From Pyrococcus sp. NA2 (GTDB lineage Archaea > Methanobacteriota_B > Thermococci > Thermococcales > Thermococcaceae), in assembly GCF_000211475.1 (NCBI RefSeq), contig NC_015474.1:124001-188000 (forward strand): a stretch of 64,000 nt of DNA, in the 5' to 3' direction. The notes below the pieces were generated by a model. It was not told the origin of the DNA. It saw only the letters and a program-made list of their open reading frames with translations, and searched no databases. Below, in pieces: positions 53,804 to 64,000 of this stretch. The stretch's first letter is position 1; each line of letters opens with the position of its first letter. The translations under genes were made by a program, and so were the position numbers.

Positions 53804-54916
53804 ATGAAAGTATGGATAGACATCATGAACTCACCTCATGCTCACTTTTTCAAAGGTGTCATAAGGGAATTGGAGAAGAGAGGGTTTGAAGTTCTAGTTA
53901 CAACAAGGGAGTTTGACGGGTTAACTCAGATTCTAGACATGCTCGGAATAGAGTACATAAGCATAGGAAAACATGGAGGATCAACACTTGAAGGTAAATT
54001 ATTGGCAAGTGCTGAAAGGGTATACAAGCTCTCAAAATTGATCATAGAGGAGAAGCCCGACATTGCCATATATAAGAACAATCCAGAAGCTCCTAGAATA
54101 GCCTTTGGATTGAATATCCCTTCAATAGGTTTTGTCGACAATGAAACAGCAGTCCCCCAGAATAAATTGATGTTTCCCTTCACCAGAAGACTCCTTTATC
54201 CAAAGCCCATAGATGCCTATGACTTATTAAGGTGTGGCGCTGATCCAAACGCATTAAGGCCGATAAATGCAATAGCTGAAGTTGCCAATGTCTACGGCTT
54301 CAAACCAAACGACGAAATCCTCAAGGAGCTTGGAGTTAGAAAGTACTCGTACATAGTTATGAGACCCGAACCAATAAAGGCTACCTATTTCAATGGCAAT
54401 AGAGAGAGAAGCATACTAGAGGATATAATCCCTCTACTTCCTGACATCCCAATAGTTCTATTTCCAAGGAGTGAAGAACAAAGAGAGATCTTCGAAAAGT
54501 TTGAAAACGTTATCATTCCTGAAAATGTTGTAGATACCCTTACGTTGCTCTTCTATGCAAAGGTTATGATAGGAGCAGGAGGGACAATGAACAGGGAAGC
54601 AATAGTTCTTGGCACCCCTGCAATTTCTACATACTCAGGAAAGTTACTTGCAGTAACGAAGTGGCTAATTGAGTTAGGGGTACTGTACCATTCAACTAAC
54701 CCAATAGAGGTTGCCACAAAGGCATGGGAAATGATAAGAAAGAACAACGTGTATAGAAGATCAATAAGGAACACAATTGGATTCATGGAGAATCCCGTTG
54801 ATGTTATAGTGGAGGAAGTAGAAAGCTTAGTGAATTCCAGCGATCTTAGGAGTTATGAAGGCCTCTATAAGAGCAGCTATAAAAAGGAGGAGTATGGACC
54901 ACCCCAAAAACTTTAG
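53804..54916 (+). CDS. DUF354 glycosyltransferase-like protein
   Basis: The family start MKVWIDIMNSPHAHFFKGVIREL is present, with a GT-B-like fold continuing through NNPEAPRIAFGL and MIGAGGTMNREAIVLGTPAISTYSG. DUF354 proteins resemble UDP-GlcNAc 2-epimerase-fold glycosyltransferases, and the nearby wecB-wecC pair supports surface-glycan work. ATG 53804 is preceded by AGGTTGAG. 370 residues. The last 90 bases overlap the convergent SpoIIM gene, the longest such overlap in the window. Confidence 0.85.
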   Translation: MKVWIDIMNSPHAHFFKGVIRELEKRGFEVLVTTREFDGLTQILDMLGIEYISIGKHGGSTLEGKLLASAERVYKLSKLIIEEKPDIAIYKNNPEAPRIAFGLNIPSIGFVDNETAVPQNKLMFPFTRRLLYPKPIDAYDLLRCGADPNALRPINAIAEVANVYGFKPNDEILKELGVRKYSYIVMRPEPIKATYFNGNRERSILEDIIPLLPDIPIVLFPRSEEQREIFEKFENVIIPENVVDTLTLLFYAKVMIGAGGTMNREAIVLGTPAISTYSGKLLAVTKWLIELGVLYHSTNPIEVATKAWEMIRKNNVYRRSIRNTIGFMENPVDVIVEEVESLVNSSDLRSYEGLYKSSYKKEEYGPPQKL

Positions 54917-55384
54917 CATAATATAGAAACCTCTTCTCAATCTATTACCGAAATCCCCTTCTCCCCTAACAACTTCCAGGAACCAGTTTATACCTCCAAC
55001 ACCTGCGATTATAAATGCCGGTATCTCAACGATACCATGCGGAATTATTGACAGCAGAACCTTCTCTACAGATGCTCCCCTTATTATGGCATAAGTGGTG
55101 ACCACTCCAACGATAACCCCATTAAACAACAGTACCAAGAATGGCAAGATTCCAAATATTATTCCACTGAAGGCAATTATTATGGCAACTCTCGTATTAT
55201 TCAAAAATATAAACTTAAACAGTGAGAATCCCTGAGGCAACTTTCCTCCACCAAGAAGTCTCCTCAGGATTGAATAGACATGTTCAGCAAAACTTGGATT
55301 TGCCTTGGTAATAATTCCACCAATGGCAACTCCAAAAATGAAGGTAAGGAAAAGCGCAAGAGCTACCTTTGAGTTTCTTCCCAT
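54827..55384 (-). CDS. SpoIIM/COG1300-family membrane protein
   Basis: 185 residues with five or six hydrophobic helices. The conserved SpoIIM-like core is FKFIFLNNTRVAIIIAFSGIIFGILPF, followed by FNGVIVGVVTTY and IIPHGIVEIPAFIIAG. Archaeal members are membrane proteins of unknown function, unrelated to sporulation. It follows the lipoate-ligase C-domain gene, the start codons and stop overlapping by one base, and overlaps DUF354 by 90 bases tail to tail. Confidence 0.88.
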   Translation of the reverse strand: MGRNSKVALALFLTFIFGVAIGGIITKANPSFAEHVYSILRRLLGGGKLPQGFSLFKFIFLNNTRVAIIIAFSGIIFGILPFLVLLFNGVIVGVVTTYAIIRGASVEKVLLSIIPHGIVEIPAFIIAGVGGINWFLEVVRGEGDFGNRLRRGFYIMLKFLGWSILLLFIAALIEAFITPKIAGIH

Positions 55385-55662
55385 TAATGTCCCTCCAGAG
55401 CCTTCCTAATTGCTATCTTGAAATCTTGGACTGAAATGTAGGGCATTTCGACGTCATGTCTTATTGAGAAGAATTCCTCAAGCTTTTCTTCAATCTCCTC
55501 GAGCCTGCTTCCCCGGAGCTCGTTCTCCAACTCCTCAATTACCTCCTCGGGATATATGAAGAAATCTCCTGATATCTTCACATCTTTGGCTATGCCATCC
55601 TCCTCTTCAATCTCAATTCTAATTAACCCTTTCTTTGCCTTATGTTCACCAATCAACTTCAT
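55384..55662 (-). CDS. Stand-alone lipoate-protein ligase C-terminal domain (LplB-like)
   Basis: 92 residues matching the accessory C-terminal domain of lipoate ligases (KAKKGLIRIEIEEEDGIAKDVKISGDFFIYPEE). In Thermoplasma the catalytic LplA and this domain (LplB) are separate genes and both are needed for lipoate activation. No LplA gene lies in the window. I start at ATG 55662; a TATA (ATATTTAAAG, minus strand) about 20-25 bases upstream and the lack of a ribosome site suggest a leaderless mRNA. Confidence 0.75.
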   Translation of the reverse strand: MKLIGEHKAKKGLIRIEIEEEDGIAKDVKISGDFFIYPEEVIEELENELRGSRLEEIEEKLEEFFSIRHDVEMPYISVQDFKIAIRKALEGH

Positions 55663-55788
55663 CGAACAATTGTCCTTTAAATATAAATAAAAATATTTCT
55701 CCGTTTCTAATGACCTGAAGATGAAAACTTTTGGTTTTAGAAATAGATTTTTAGTCAATTCACCAAAGCAATATTGAGGTGCCCTCAA

Positions 55789-58700
<2,912 letters not shown>

Positions 58701-58704
<4 letters not shown>

Positions 58705-59702
58705 CTGCCTACCTCCTCTATTCTAAGACCCTCCCTGCTTATTCTAGTTATCATCGGAACGCCACCAGCTATCTTTATAGCTGTAGCAACCTCCTTCTGC
58801 TTCCCAGGAGCTAGAGCGTACATGCAGCCGCCTCCTCCTGCTCCGGTTAGCTTTGCACCTAAAGCTCCAGCCGTTCTTGCTGCGTACACTAGTTCACTCA
58901 GCTTCTTAGTCGAAACTCCAAGTGCGTCTAAGAGTCCATGATTTATGTTCATCAGCTCTCCTAACTTGAGGAACTTTTCTTCTTCATCCAACTTAGATGT
59001 TATTACATCCCTTGCAATTTCAACTAATTTTCCCATGGAGTCCAGAATTGGAGCAACTATCTCTGGCATCTTTTCGTACCTCTCCCTAACCATTGCAACT
59101 AACTCTTTAGTTGAACCACTGGAGCCCGTGTAGCCCACAACTATAGGGAGCTCCATGAAGGGCAAATGCTCGAACTTTCCTTGTTTATAATATAAGAATC
59201 CCCCAATTGCAGAAACAGTTGGATCTATTCCGCTGGAAGCTCCCTGGACCAAGAGTTCAACTTTATGACCAAGCTTTGCTATCTCTTCCCTGCTAAGTTC
59301 AAGGCCCAGTAGCTTTGAAACAGCGCCTATCGTCGCAACTGCAACCGCAGCTGAACTTCCCAAACCTGCTCCAACAGGAATTTGTGAAGTTATTGAAACG
59401 CTGACTCCAACATTTTTATCAGCTTCCTCTAGAACGAGTTCAATTGCATGTCTCACGTAACTTAGAACTTCAGCAGCTTTTCCATAATCCGTTTCGAAGT
59501 ATATCTTACCTTCAGAAAATGAGACTATCAATCCAGGGGTTTTTATGTCATGGGCCTCTATTCTTATCCTTCCCTCCTCATTGAATTCAGCTTTAACGTA
59601 TGTTCTCAAATCTATTGCCGCAGCTATTGCTGGCTTTCCATACACAACGCTGTGTTCGCCAAAGAGTATAATTTTAGCGGGAGCTGATGCAAGAACCATC
59701 AT
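58701..59702 (-). CDS. mvk: Mevalonate kinase
   Basis: GHMP kinase that phosphorylates mevalonate for isoprenoid lipid synthesis. [19 protein letters not shown] at the start, the ATP loop [15 protein letters not shown] (residues ~110-123), [13 protein letters not shown], and the final [12 protein letters not shown]. The ATG at 59702 (or 59699) follows GGAGG; an ATGATG overlaps the true stop of the upstream nucleotidyltransferase reading frame. 333 residues. Confidence 0.96.
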
Positions 59703-60129
59703 CTTGAACCCTCCAAAAATTTTTCGATAACTTTAATGAACTTGTCATGAGATTAAATGGAAGACCATCATCCATTCCCCCGTATCTGCGAGCCAGACAA
59801 ATGTGACCATAGTAATGGGACTTGTATGCAATGTCACATAGGAACTTCCACTCCCTGTAGAATAGTACAACACCCTTTAGGCACTCTTTCTTGAGAAAAA
59901 TTAGCAACAAACTAGAAATCTGGACATCATAATTGTCTGAGAGTTCTCCAAGGACTCTTATTCTGAATTCAGAGACCTCACTTTTCGTGACCCCATGATA
60001 AATGCACAAATCAACATCGATATCCTTTCGAGCTTCTCCCCTTGCATGAGAACCGTAAGGGATTATGAATTCATTCTCTCCCTCTTTGTCAAGAGTAAGC
60101 ATTCTTCCTACTGGATCTTCAATTTTCAT
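59699..60129 (-). pseudogene. MNT-type nucleotidyltransferase with a frameshift near its 3' end
   Basis: The minimal nucleotidyltransferase motif is intact: PYGSHARGEARKDIDVDL (GSxxRG and DxD), as in MNT antitoxins and related proteins. The first frame runs on past the mevalonate kinase start with an unlikely tail ([12 protein letters not shown]). In another frame the same DNA encodes [16 protein letters not shown] and stops at 59699, overlapping the mevalonate kinase ATG as an operon neighbour should. A one-base deletion near 59748-59756 (AAAT to AAT would do) explains both. No HEPN partner gene lies beside it. Confidence 0.72.
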
Positions 60130-60160
60130 GGTTTTGAGTATTGCTTTGGAATAATTAAAC

Positions 60161-60598
60161 TTAACTCTCTGTAGATCTATTCACAAGCTTCATTGCCCAG
60201 GGATGTGGAACCTCAGGACGATAAGCATCGGCAAGTGCCTTTGCGTACATCACTGTCCAGAGGAAGCCAAGGAGTAGTAGAAGGGGTATGTTCTCACCAA
60301 AGTGTTTTTCCACAGTTGCAGCAGAAAAGGCAATTAATCCGGTTAAATACCTCGCAAACACCAATCTCAATGGAGCCCTTCTTCCTTCTTTCCAGCCATA
60401 TTTCTTGATGTAAAATTTCTTTTCTTCGCCATACAAGTATAGAATATACGGAGTCATTATAAGACAGTATAGTGGGCCAAATCTAAGTCCAAATTGAGGA
60501 TTAACAGTACCAAAAATCAAGGTAAGTATTTCTATAAAAATTATCCCATATAAGAAATTATGAAAAAAGCGAGCTAGATAGAGACTTTCACTCTTCAT
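60161..60598 (-). CDS. Small multi-pass membrane protein paired with a secreted protein
   Basis: 145 residues with about four hydrophobic helices (NFLYGIIFIEILTLIFG, GPLYCLIMTPYILYLY, LTGLIAFSAATV, IPLLLLLGFLWTVMYA) and a basic loop KKYGWKEGRRAP. Not recognised. ATG 60598 overlaps the stop of the secreted-protein gene (ATGA) and is preceded by GGGGGGAAC, so the two are translated together. A cognate membrane partner, immunity or export factor is conceivable. Confidence 0.65.
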   Translation of the reverse strand: MKSESLYLARFFHNFLYGIIFIEILTLIFGTVNPQFGLRFGPLYCLIMTPYILYLYGEEKKFYIKKYGWKEGRRAPLRLVFARYLTGLIAFSAATVEKHFGENIPLLLLLGFLWTVMYAKALADAYRPEVPHPWAMKLVNRSTES

Positions 60599-61428
60599 CT
60601 TTGTTCCCCCCAGATGTTTGTTGGACAAATCCCTCCTACACACGGAGGATTTGGTGGGGGATAGTTTCTTTCTGGATATGCATCATATGAAATTTTAACT
60701 TGAGCTGTGATATCCTTTTTCCAGCCTCCCCTAACCTGAATTCCAAGGAGTTCGCTTAATGTCCACGAAATGACTCCAGATAGTATTTTTGAACCTAATG
60801 TTCCAAACAAAGCCTCAGCAGCTTTTGGTGGGAAGATTATAGACGTTACAATACTCACACTAAGTTCTACAGCATCTGAACCATCCCACGTATGATAATA
60901 GAGTTCCAAAGTCGTCAACTCCATCCCCAGATATTCCTGTTTTGGGCGGACTCCAACGTAAACAATACCTCCCGGGACATCATCGTCACCCGGGACTTTA
61001 ATTTTAGCGAACGTGAACCAGTAACCCCCAATGTACTTTGGATTTAGATCCATGCTAACAATAGGCGTTCCCACTGCGAATTTATAATTCTCCCAGACCT
61101 TTATATATACGAAAGGAACGTCATTTTCAAAAAGGCGTTTCCATTCTTCATTGATCTTGATTTCCCACGGAATTTCTACTACAATGTAGTCCTTACTCCC
61201 GTCAAAAATCTCAGTTTCTCCGTCCCAATACCACCAATAAGCCAAGTAAATAGCACCTCTATAAACATAAGATGAATCTGGATCAAACATAAGATGAAGC
61301 TGATCTTTATCTCCAAAATATTGTGGTTGTATTATCTCTTCCGATGTAGGTCTTGCACTTACTACTTCGATTGTCATTCCAATTATTAACATTTCAATTA
61401 AGACTACTATCAGTTTTTTCCACTTCAC
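60595..61428 (-). CDS. Secreted protein with late hydrophobic segment, unknown function
   Basis: 277 residues with a signal peptide (~1-25, cleavage after SA) and a beta-rich domain full of Trp and Tyr (YLAYWWYWDGETEIFDG). A glycine/alanine hydrophobic stretch follows near residues 190-235 (IIFPPKAAEALFGTLGSKIL, then SGVISWTLSELLG), and a C-terminal CVGGIC pair. Not recognised. The late hydrophobic segment could insert into membranes. A deleted copy of parts of this gene lies at 62112-62205. AT-rich, foreign-looking region. Confidence 0.65.
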   Translation of the reverse strand: MKWKKLIVVLIEMLIIGMTIEVVSARPTSEEIIQPQYFGDKDQLHLMFDPDSSYVYRGAIYLAYWWYWDGETEIFDGSKDYIVVEIPWEIKINEEWKRLFENDVPFVYIKVWENYKFAVGTPIVSMDLNPKYIGGYWFTFAKIKVPGDDDVPGGIVYVGVRPKQEYLGMELTTLELYYHTWDGSDAVELSVSIVTSIIFPPKAAEALFGTLGSKILSGVISWTLSELLGIQVRGGWKKDITAQVKISYDAYPERNYPPPNPPCVGGICPTNIWGEQR

Positions 61429-61587
61429 CTCATATCACCTTCCAAATAGTTTATTCAGATGGTTATTGAAATAATTAACTTAAATTAGCTTAATAAATTT
61501 TGTCATTACTTTTTAAATAATTATTTAGAACAAACTGGAAGCATTAGATTTAAATATTTAGTAGTTCTGTTCTCAATATTTATTAGT

Positions 61588-61800
61588 ATGAGAAGAGGGG
61601 ATAAGATGAGCAAGAGTCCTGGGAATATAATAAGGCCTGAGGAGGTTGTTGAGAAAGCTGGAAGGGACACTTTCAGGTTCTACATGCTCTGGGCAACCAA
61701 CCCCTGGGAGAACCTCAGGTTTAGCTGGAAGGCGAAGATCGAGAAGGATATCGCAACGAGAACTGTTAACTTTATCAATGTTCCTTTCTTGTCATTATAA
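61588..61800 (+). pseudogene. Fragment of isoleucyl-tRNA synthetase
   Basis: About 45 residues match the catalytic region of archaeal IleRS: the KMSKSPGNI signature, PEEVVEKAGRDTFRFYMLW and ATNPWENLRFSW. The rest of the ~1,060-residue enzyme is absent and the tail (NFINVPFLSL) looks unrelated. One counted line of this segment is 55% G+C whereas the flanking DNA is very AT-rich, so it is an inserted remnant and not a working gene. Confidence 0.8.
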
Positions 61801-62111
61801 GGTTTAGACTATAAATCGTCGTTTTTAACTGTTCTTCTTTTTTATGTAATATGTAATTTATATTATATAGAAGGAAGCTTCGAAAATTTTTGATGTTACT
61901 GTAAAAACGCTCCAAAATTGAGATAAACTAAACGAGGGATAATTAGAGTTGTCAGAACAGTTGGTGAGTGAAAGAGAATTCCAGAAAGCGAAATCAAGAG
62001 GAAAGGAAAGTAATAGAACATGCGAGAGTCCCAAGTAGAGGTTCAAACGAGAAAACCGGAACATTGAAAATCCTTATGGCCTGGGATTAAACGAAAAGAG
62101 GAAAAAAGACT
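61801..62111. other. Noncoding AT-rich stretch
   Basis: Between the IleRS fragment and the duplicated remnant. Short open frames exist on both strands but none has a ribosome site, family resemblance or coding-like base use. I see no RNA motif in it. Confidence 0.5.
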
Positions 62112-62205
62112 TTCACTCTTCATCTTTGTTCCCTAGATGCTTGTTGGACGAATCCCTCCTACACACGGAGAATTTATTGAGTCTTGCACTATTACTTCGA
62201 TCCAC
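62112..62205 (-). pseudogene. Internally deleted copy of the secreted/membrane gene pair
   Basis: 62112-62180 repeats 60585-60652 with few changes (GACTTTCACTCTTCATC, TTGGACRAATCCCTCC and ACACACGGA-type segments): the start of the membrane gene and the end of the secreted gene. It then jumps to a match of 61351-61374 (GTCTTGCACTATTACTTCGA), the early part of the secreted gene. About 700 bases between the two parts are missing. It is the relic of a second copy of the pair. Confidence 0.75.
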
Positions 62206-62271
62206 CTAATGATAATTTTTGTTTGCTTGTTTCCTAAGTCAAAAGTTAAAGTGAAATGGTCGAAAATAGCA

Positions 62272-63150
62272 TCATGCTCTCCTCATAACAATCGATGCAT
62301 AACCCACTATTGCATCCGTAGATCTGCTAACTTCAAAACTCGTTGTGTAGTGTAGAAGTTCAGCCCTCTCAGCTCCAGATAACTTTGAGAATACTATTGC
62401 GGCACCTACTCCTCCAGGGCCACACATAGTATGATTCATCCTCCTTATTTCCTCAAACATTCCATCAAGATCAAACTCAAGGATCCTCCTTATAACCCTC
62501 ATATCTCCCTCTCTAACGAGATTTGGAAGCTCATCCGGTCTTCCTGTGAATGGAACGTAGCCATAGAAAGATCCGTAATGCATGAAGTCTGTACTTGCAA
62601 GAATTATAACATCTCTTCCAAGGGATCTAGAGGCCTCAAATACCGCCTTTCCTAGGGATTCGGAAATATCTTCATCCTGAATTCCTAGGGTTATCGGCAC
62701 TATCTTAACCTCAACTCCGGCTTTCTCGGCTATGTACTGGATGAATGGAAGTTGAACCTCTATTGAGTGCTCATATTTATGGGCTAGATCGTCAAGATCA
62801 GCTATCCGAGACACCTTCACTATCTCCTTGGCGAGCTTGGAATCAACTTTAACGCTACCCAAGGGAGTTACCCATTCACCACTCGGATAAACCGCTATCG
62901 GGGATCCAAGTCCAGTATGGTTCGGACCAAATATCACGAAAGTTTCTGGAATTCCATCTTCATATATTGCCTTATACGTTCTTGAGGCTGTATATCCTGA
63001 GAATATATAACCTGCATGAGGGGCAATTCCTGCAGTGATTTTCCTTTCACTTCCATGCTCTCCAAGGTCTTTGAAGAATTCCTTAAGCATTCCTATCAAA
63101 GCATCTCCTTCCGGATAAAATTGACCTGCTACAGCTGGATACCTCTTCAT
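62272..63150 (-). CDS. MEMO1-family protein
   Basis: 292 residues with the family signatures [53 protein letters not shown] and HTMCGPGG. Conserved His and Cys residues (including the MCGPGG cysteine) form a metal site like that of extradiol dioxygenases. In many archaea it lies beside mevalonate kinase and isopentenyl phosphate kinase genes. Here about 2.5 kb of foreign-looking DNA separates them, suggesting an inserted segment. Confidence 0.92.
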   Translation of the reverse strand: MKRYPAVAGQFYPEGDALIGMLKEFFKDLGEHGSERKITAGIAPHAGYIFSGYTASRTYKAIYEDGIPETFVIFGPNHTGLGSPIAVYPSGEWVTPLGSVKVDSKLAKEIVKVSRIADLDDLAHKYEHSIEVQLPFIQYIAEKAGVEVKIVPITLGIQDEDISESLGKAVFEASRSLGRDVIILASTDFMHYGSFYGYVPFTGRPDELPNLVREGDMRVIRRILEFDLDGMFEEIRRMNHTMCGPGGVGAAIVFSKLSGAERAELLHYTTSFEVSRSTDAIVGYASIVMRRA

Positions 63151-63181
63151 TCACTTCACCAAATATAACTACTAATACCCT

Positions 63182-64000
63182 CTAAAAATCCTTAGCCATC
63201 CCTGTTAAAATCAGAAGCGAAGATCCCCATAAGTCACCTCTCTCCTTGGCCTTCCAGTATGCAGCTAGAACAGTGGCCGATGTTTCTTCAACGAAAAATC
63301 CATGTTCCTTAAGCCAATGAGAAGCTGCAAGTGTCTCCTCTTCACCAACGCTTACACAGAATCCCCCACTCTCCTTCAAAGCTCTCCTCATCTCATTAAT
63401 CCGCGGAGGATTTGGAATTGCTATCCCATCGGCAAGTCTGTTGATCCTCTTAGACCTTTCACATAGACTTTCAAATCCCTCGGCTTGTACCGCTATTAAT
63501 GAGGGAACCTCTTCTATCTCTCCCATCTCGATTAACTCCTTAAATCCTTTCCAAAGACCTAAAAATGCCGTTCCACTACCAACTGGAACGAATACATGGG
63601 CAGGAATTCCAAGTTGCTCATAAACTTCAAAGGCAATTGTCTTCGTCCCCTCAATGAAGTAGGGATTCAGCCAATGTGAAACGTACGCTATATCATTCTC
63701 GTTGGCAAATCTAATTGCTTCTTCATGAACCATCATTCTATCCCCATCAACAAAATGTATCTTAACGTTAAGAGCACTCAAGCGAGATACCTTCTGAGGT
63801 TTCGAGTCGTAAGATATGAATACGTGAAGCTTTATTCCTTCTATCCTAGCGTAAGTTGCCATGCTTATCGCAGCATTTCCCGAGCTATCGAGTACTATCT
63901 CTCTAATTCCCTGTTCCTTAAGCTTTGCCATGGTTACGTAGGTACCCCTGTCCTTAAAAGAGCCGGTCGGTTGCAGATAATCCAACTTGAAATAGAGATC
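63182..64000 (-). CDS. Threonine-synthase-like PLP enzyme, 5' part outside the window
   Basis: Fold type II PLP enzyme; the reading frame continues through base 64000, so its start is not seen. The cofactor lysine is in QPTGSFKDRGTYV, the phosphate-binding loop in VPVGSGTAFLG, and an early DSSGNAAISMATYA. The 272 visible residues plus a missing N-terminus fit ThrC-like proteins. Threonine synthase, cysteate synthase or another beta-eliminating enzyme are all possible. It lies 31 bases after MEMO on the upstream side, same strand. Confidence 0.82.
   Translation of the reverse strand, partial: DLYFKLDYLQPTGSFKDRGTYVTMAKLKEQGIREIVLDSSGNAAISMATYARIEGIKLHVFISYDSKPQKVSRLSALNVKIHFVDGDRMMVHEEAIRFANENDIAYVSHWLNPYFIEGTKTIAFEVYEQLGIPAHVFVPVGSGTAFLGLWKGFKELIEMGEIEEVPSLIAVQAEGFESLCERSKRINRLADGIAIPNPPRINEMRRALKESGGFCVSVGEEETLAASHWLKEHGFFVEETSATVLAAYWKAKERGDLWGSSLLILTGMAKDF

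Noticed and set aside
62137-62355. Open frame across the duplicated remnant and MEMO 3' end
   Set aside because: It is formed by joining relic DNA with antisense of MEMO codons and lacks a ribosome site.

Overview
The window is chromosomal DNA of a hyperthermophilic euryarchaeon of the order Thermococcales, almost certainly a Pyrococcus. The grounds are gdhA followed by lrpA, DNA topoisomerase VI, aRF1, RNase P subunit 4, an RtcB ligase split by an intein at its catalytic cysteine, a pyruvoyl arginine decarboxylase, archaeal ATP-dependent DNA ligase, AMP phosphorylase and isopentenyl phosphate kinase. AT-rich TATA promoters and GGAGGTGA-type ribosome sites fit as well. I cannot fix the species from sequence alone. 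Genes are packed tightly. I see no tRNA, rRNA, CRISPR array or intact insertion sequence.

Layout. 1-5.6 kb: an ACT-domain regulator, cobamide salvage (cbiZ and cobT converging), a DUF835 membrane protein, a Dph6-like PP-loop enzyme and two small secreted proteins. 5.8-8.5 kb: tldD-tldE. 15.3 down to 8.5 kb (minus strand): one eight-gene run, aIF1A-RIO1-KH protein-Top6B-Top6A-unknown 415-residue protein-DUF1699/HTH protein-membrane protein, preceded by a nested inverted-repeat element. 15.6-27.9 kb: sppA, a PerM-type transporter, a HypE-like protein, a DUF89 protein, an Sfm1-like SPOUT protein and a PfkB kinase sharing one TATA, a Nudix enzyme, hypA-hypB, a D-aminopeptidase, trpB2, aRF1 and a glycosyltransferase with DUF2304. 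27.9-37.8 kb: a BlaI-type repressor with a membrane metalloprotease, dCMP deaminase, cis-prenyltransferase, a gamma-carbonic-anhydrase-like protein, lrpA, gdhA, an antiporter with CBS and ThiS-like neighbours, a glycosyltransferase and AMP phosphorylase. 38-50 kb: minD, rnp4, rtcB with intein, inositol-phosphate synthase, several enzymes, pdaD and glyS. 50-57.9 kb: wecB-wecC, a DUF354 protein, SpoIIM, a lone lipoate-ligase C-domain, OsmC and DNA ligase. 58-64 kb: isopentenyl phosphate kinase and mevalonate kinase, then a foreign-looking stretch, then a MEMO protein and a threonine-synthase-like gene cut by the window edge.

The most notable content lies outside the standard genes. Four box C/D guide RNAs sit at gene borders, two with the C box formed over a stop codon, and two of them have a plausible 23S rRNA target. 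A GC-rich structured element with competing hairpins lies before a PP-loop gene. Two divergent gene pairs appear to share a single TATA element, one of them framed by symmetric GTGCAC sites. The stretch 59.7-62.2 kb between mevalonate kinase and MEMO carries a frameshifted nucleotidyltransferase, a secreted/membrane protein pair, an isoleucyl-tRNA synthetase fragment and a deleted second copy of the pair.

Convergent neighbours overlap at their 3' ends at least fourteen times, up to 90 bp. All functions are read from motifs and remembered families; no search was run.
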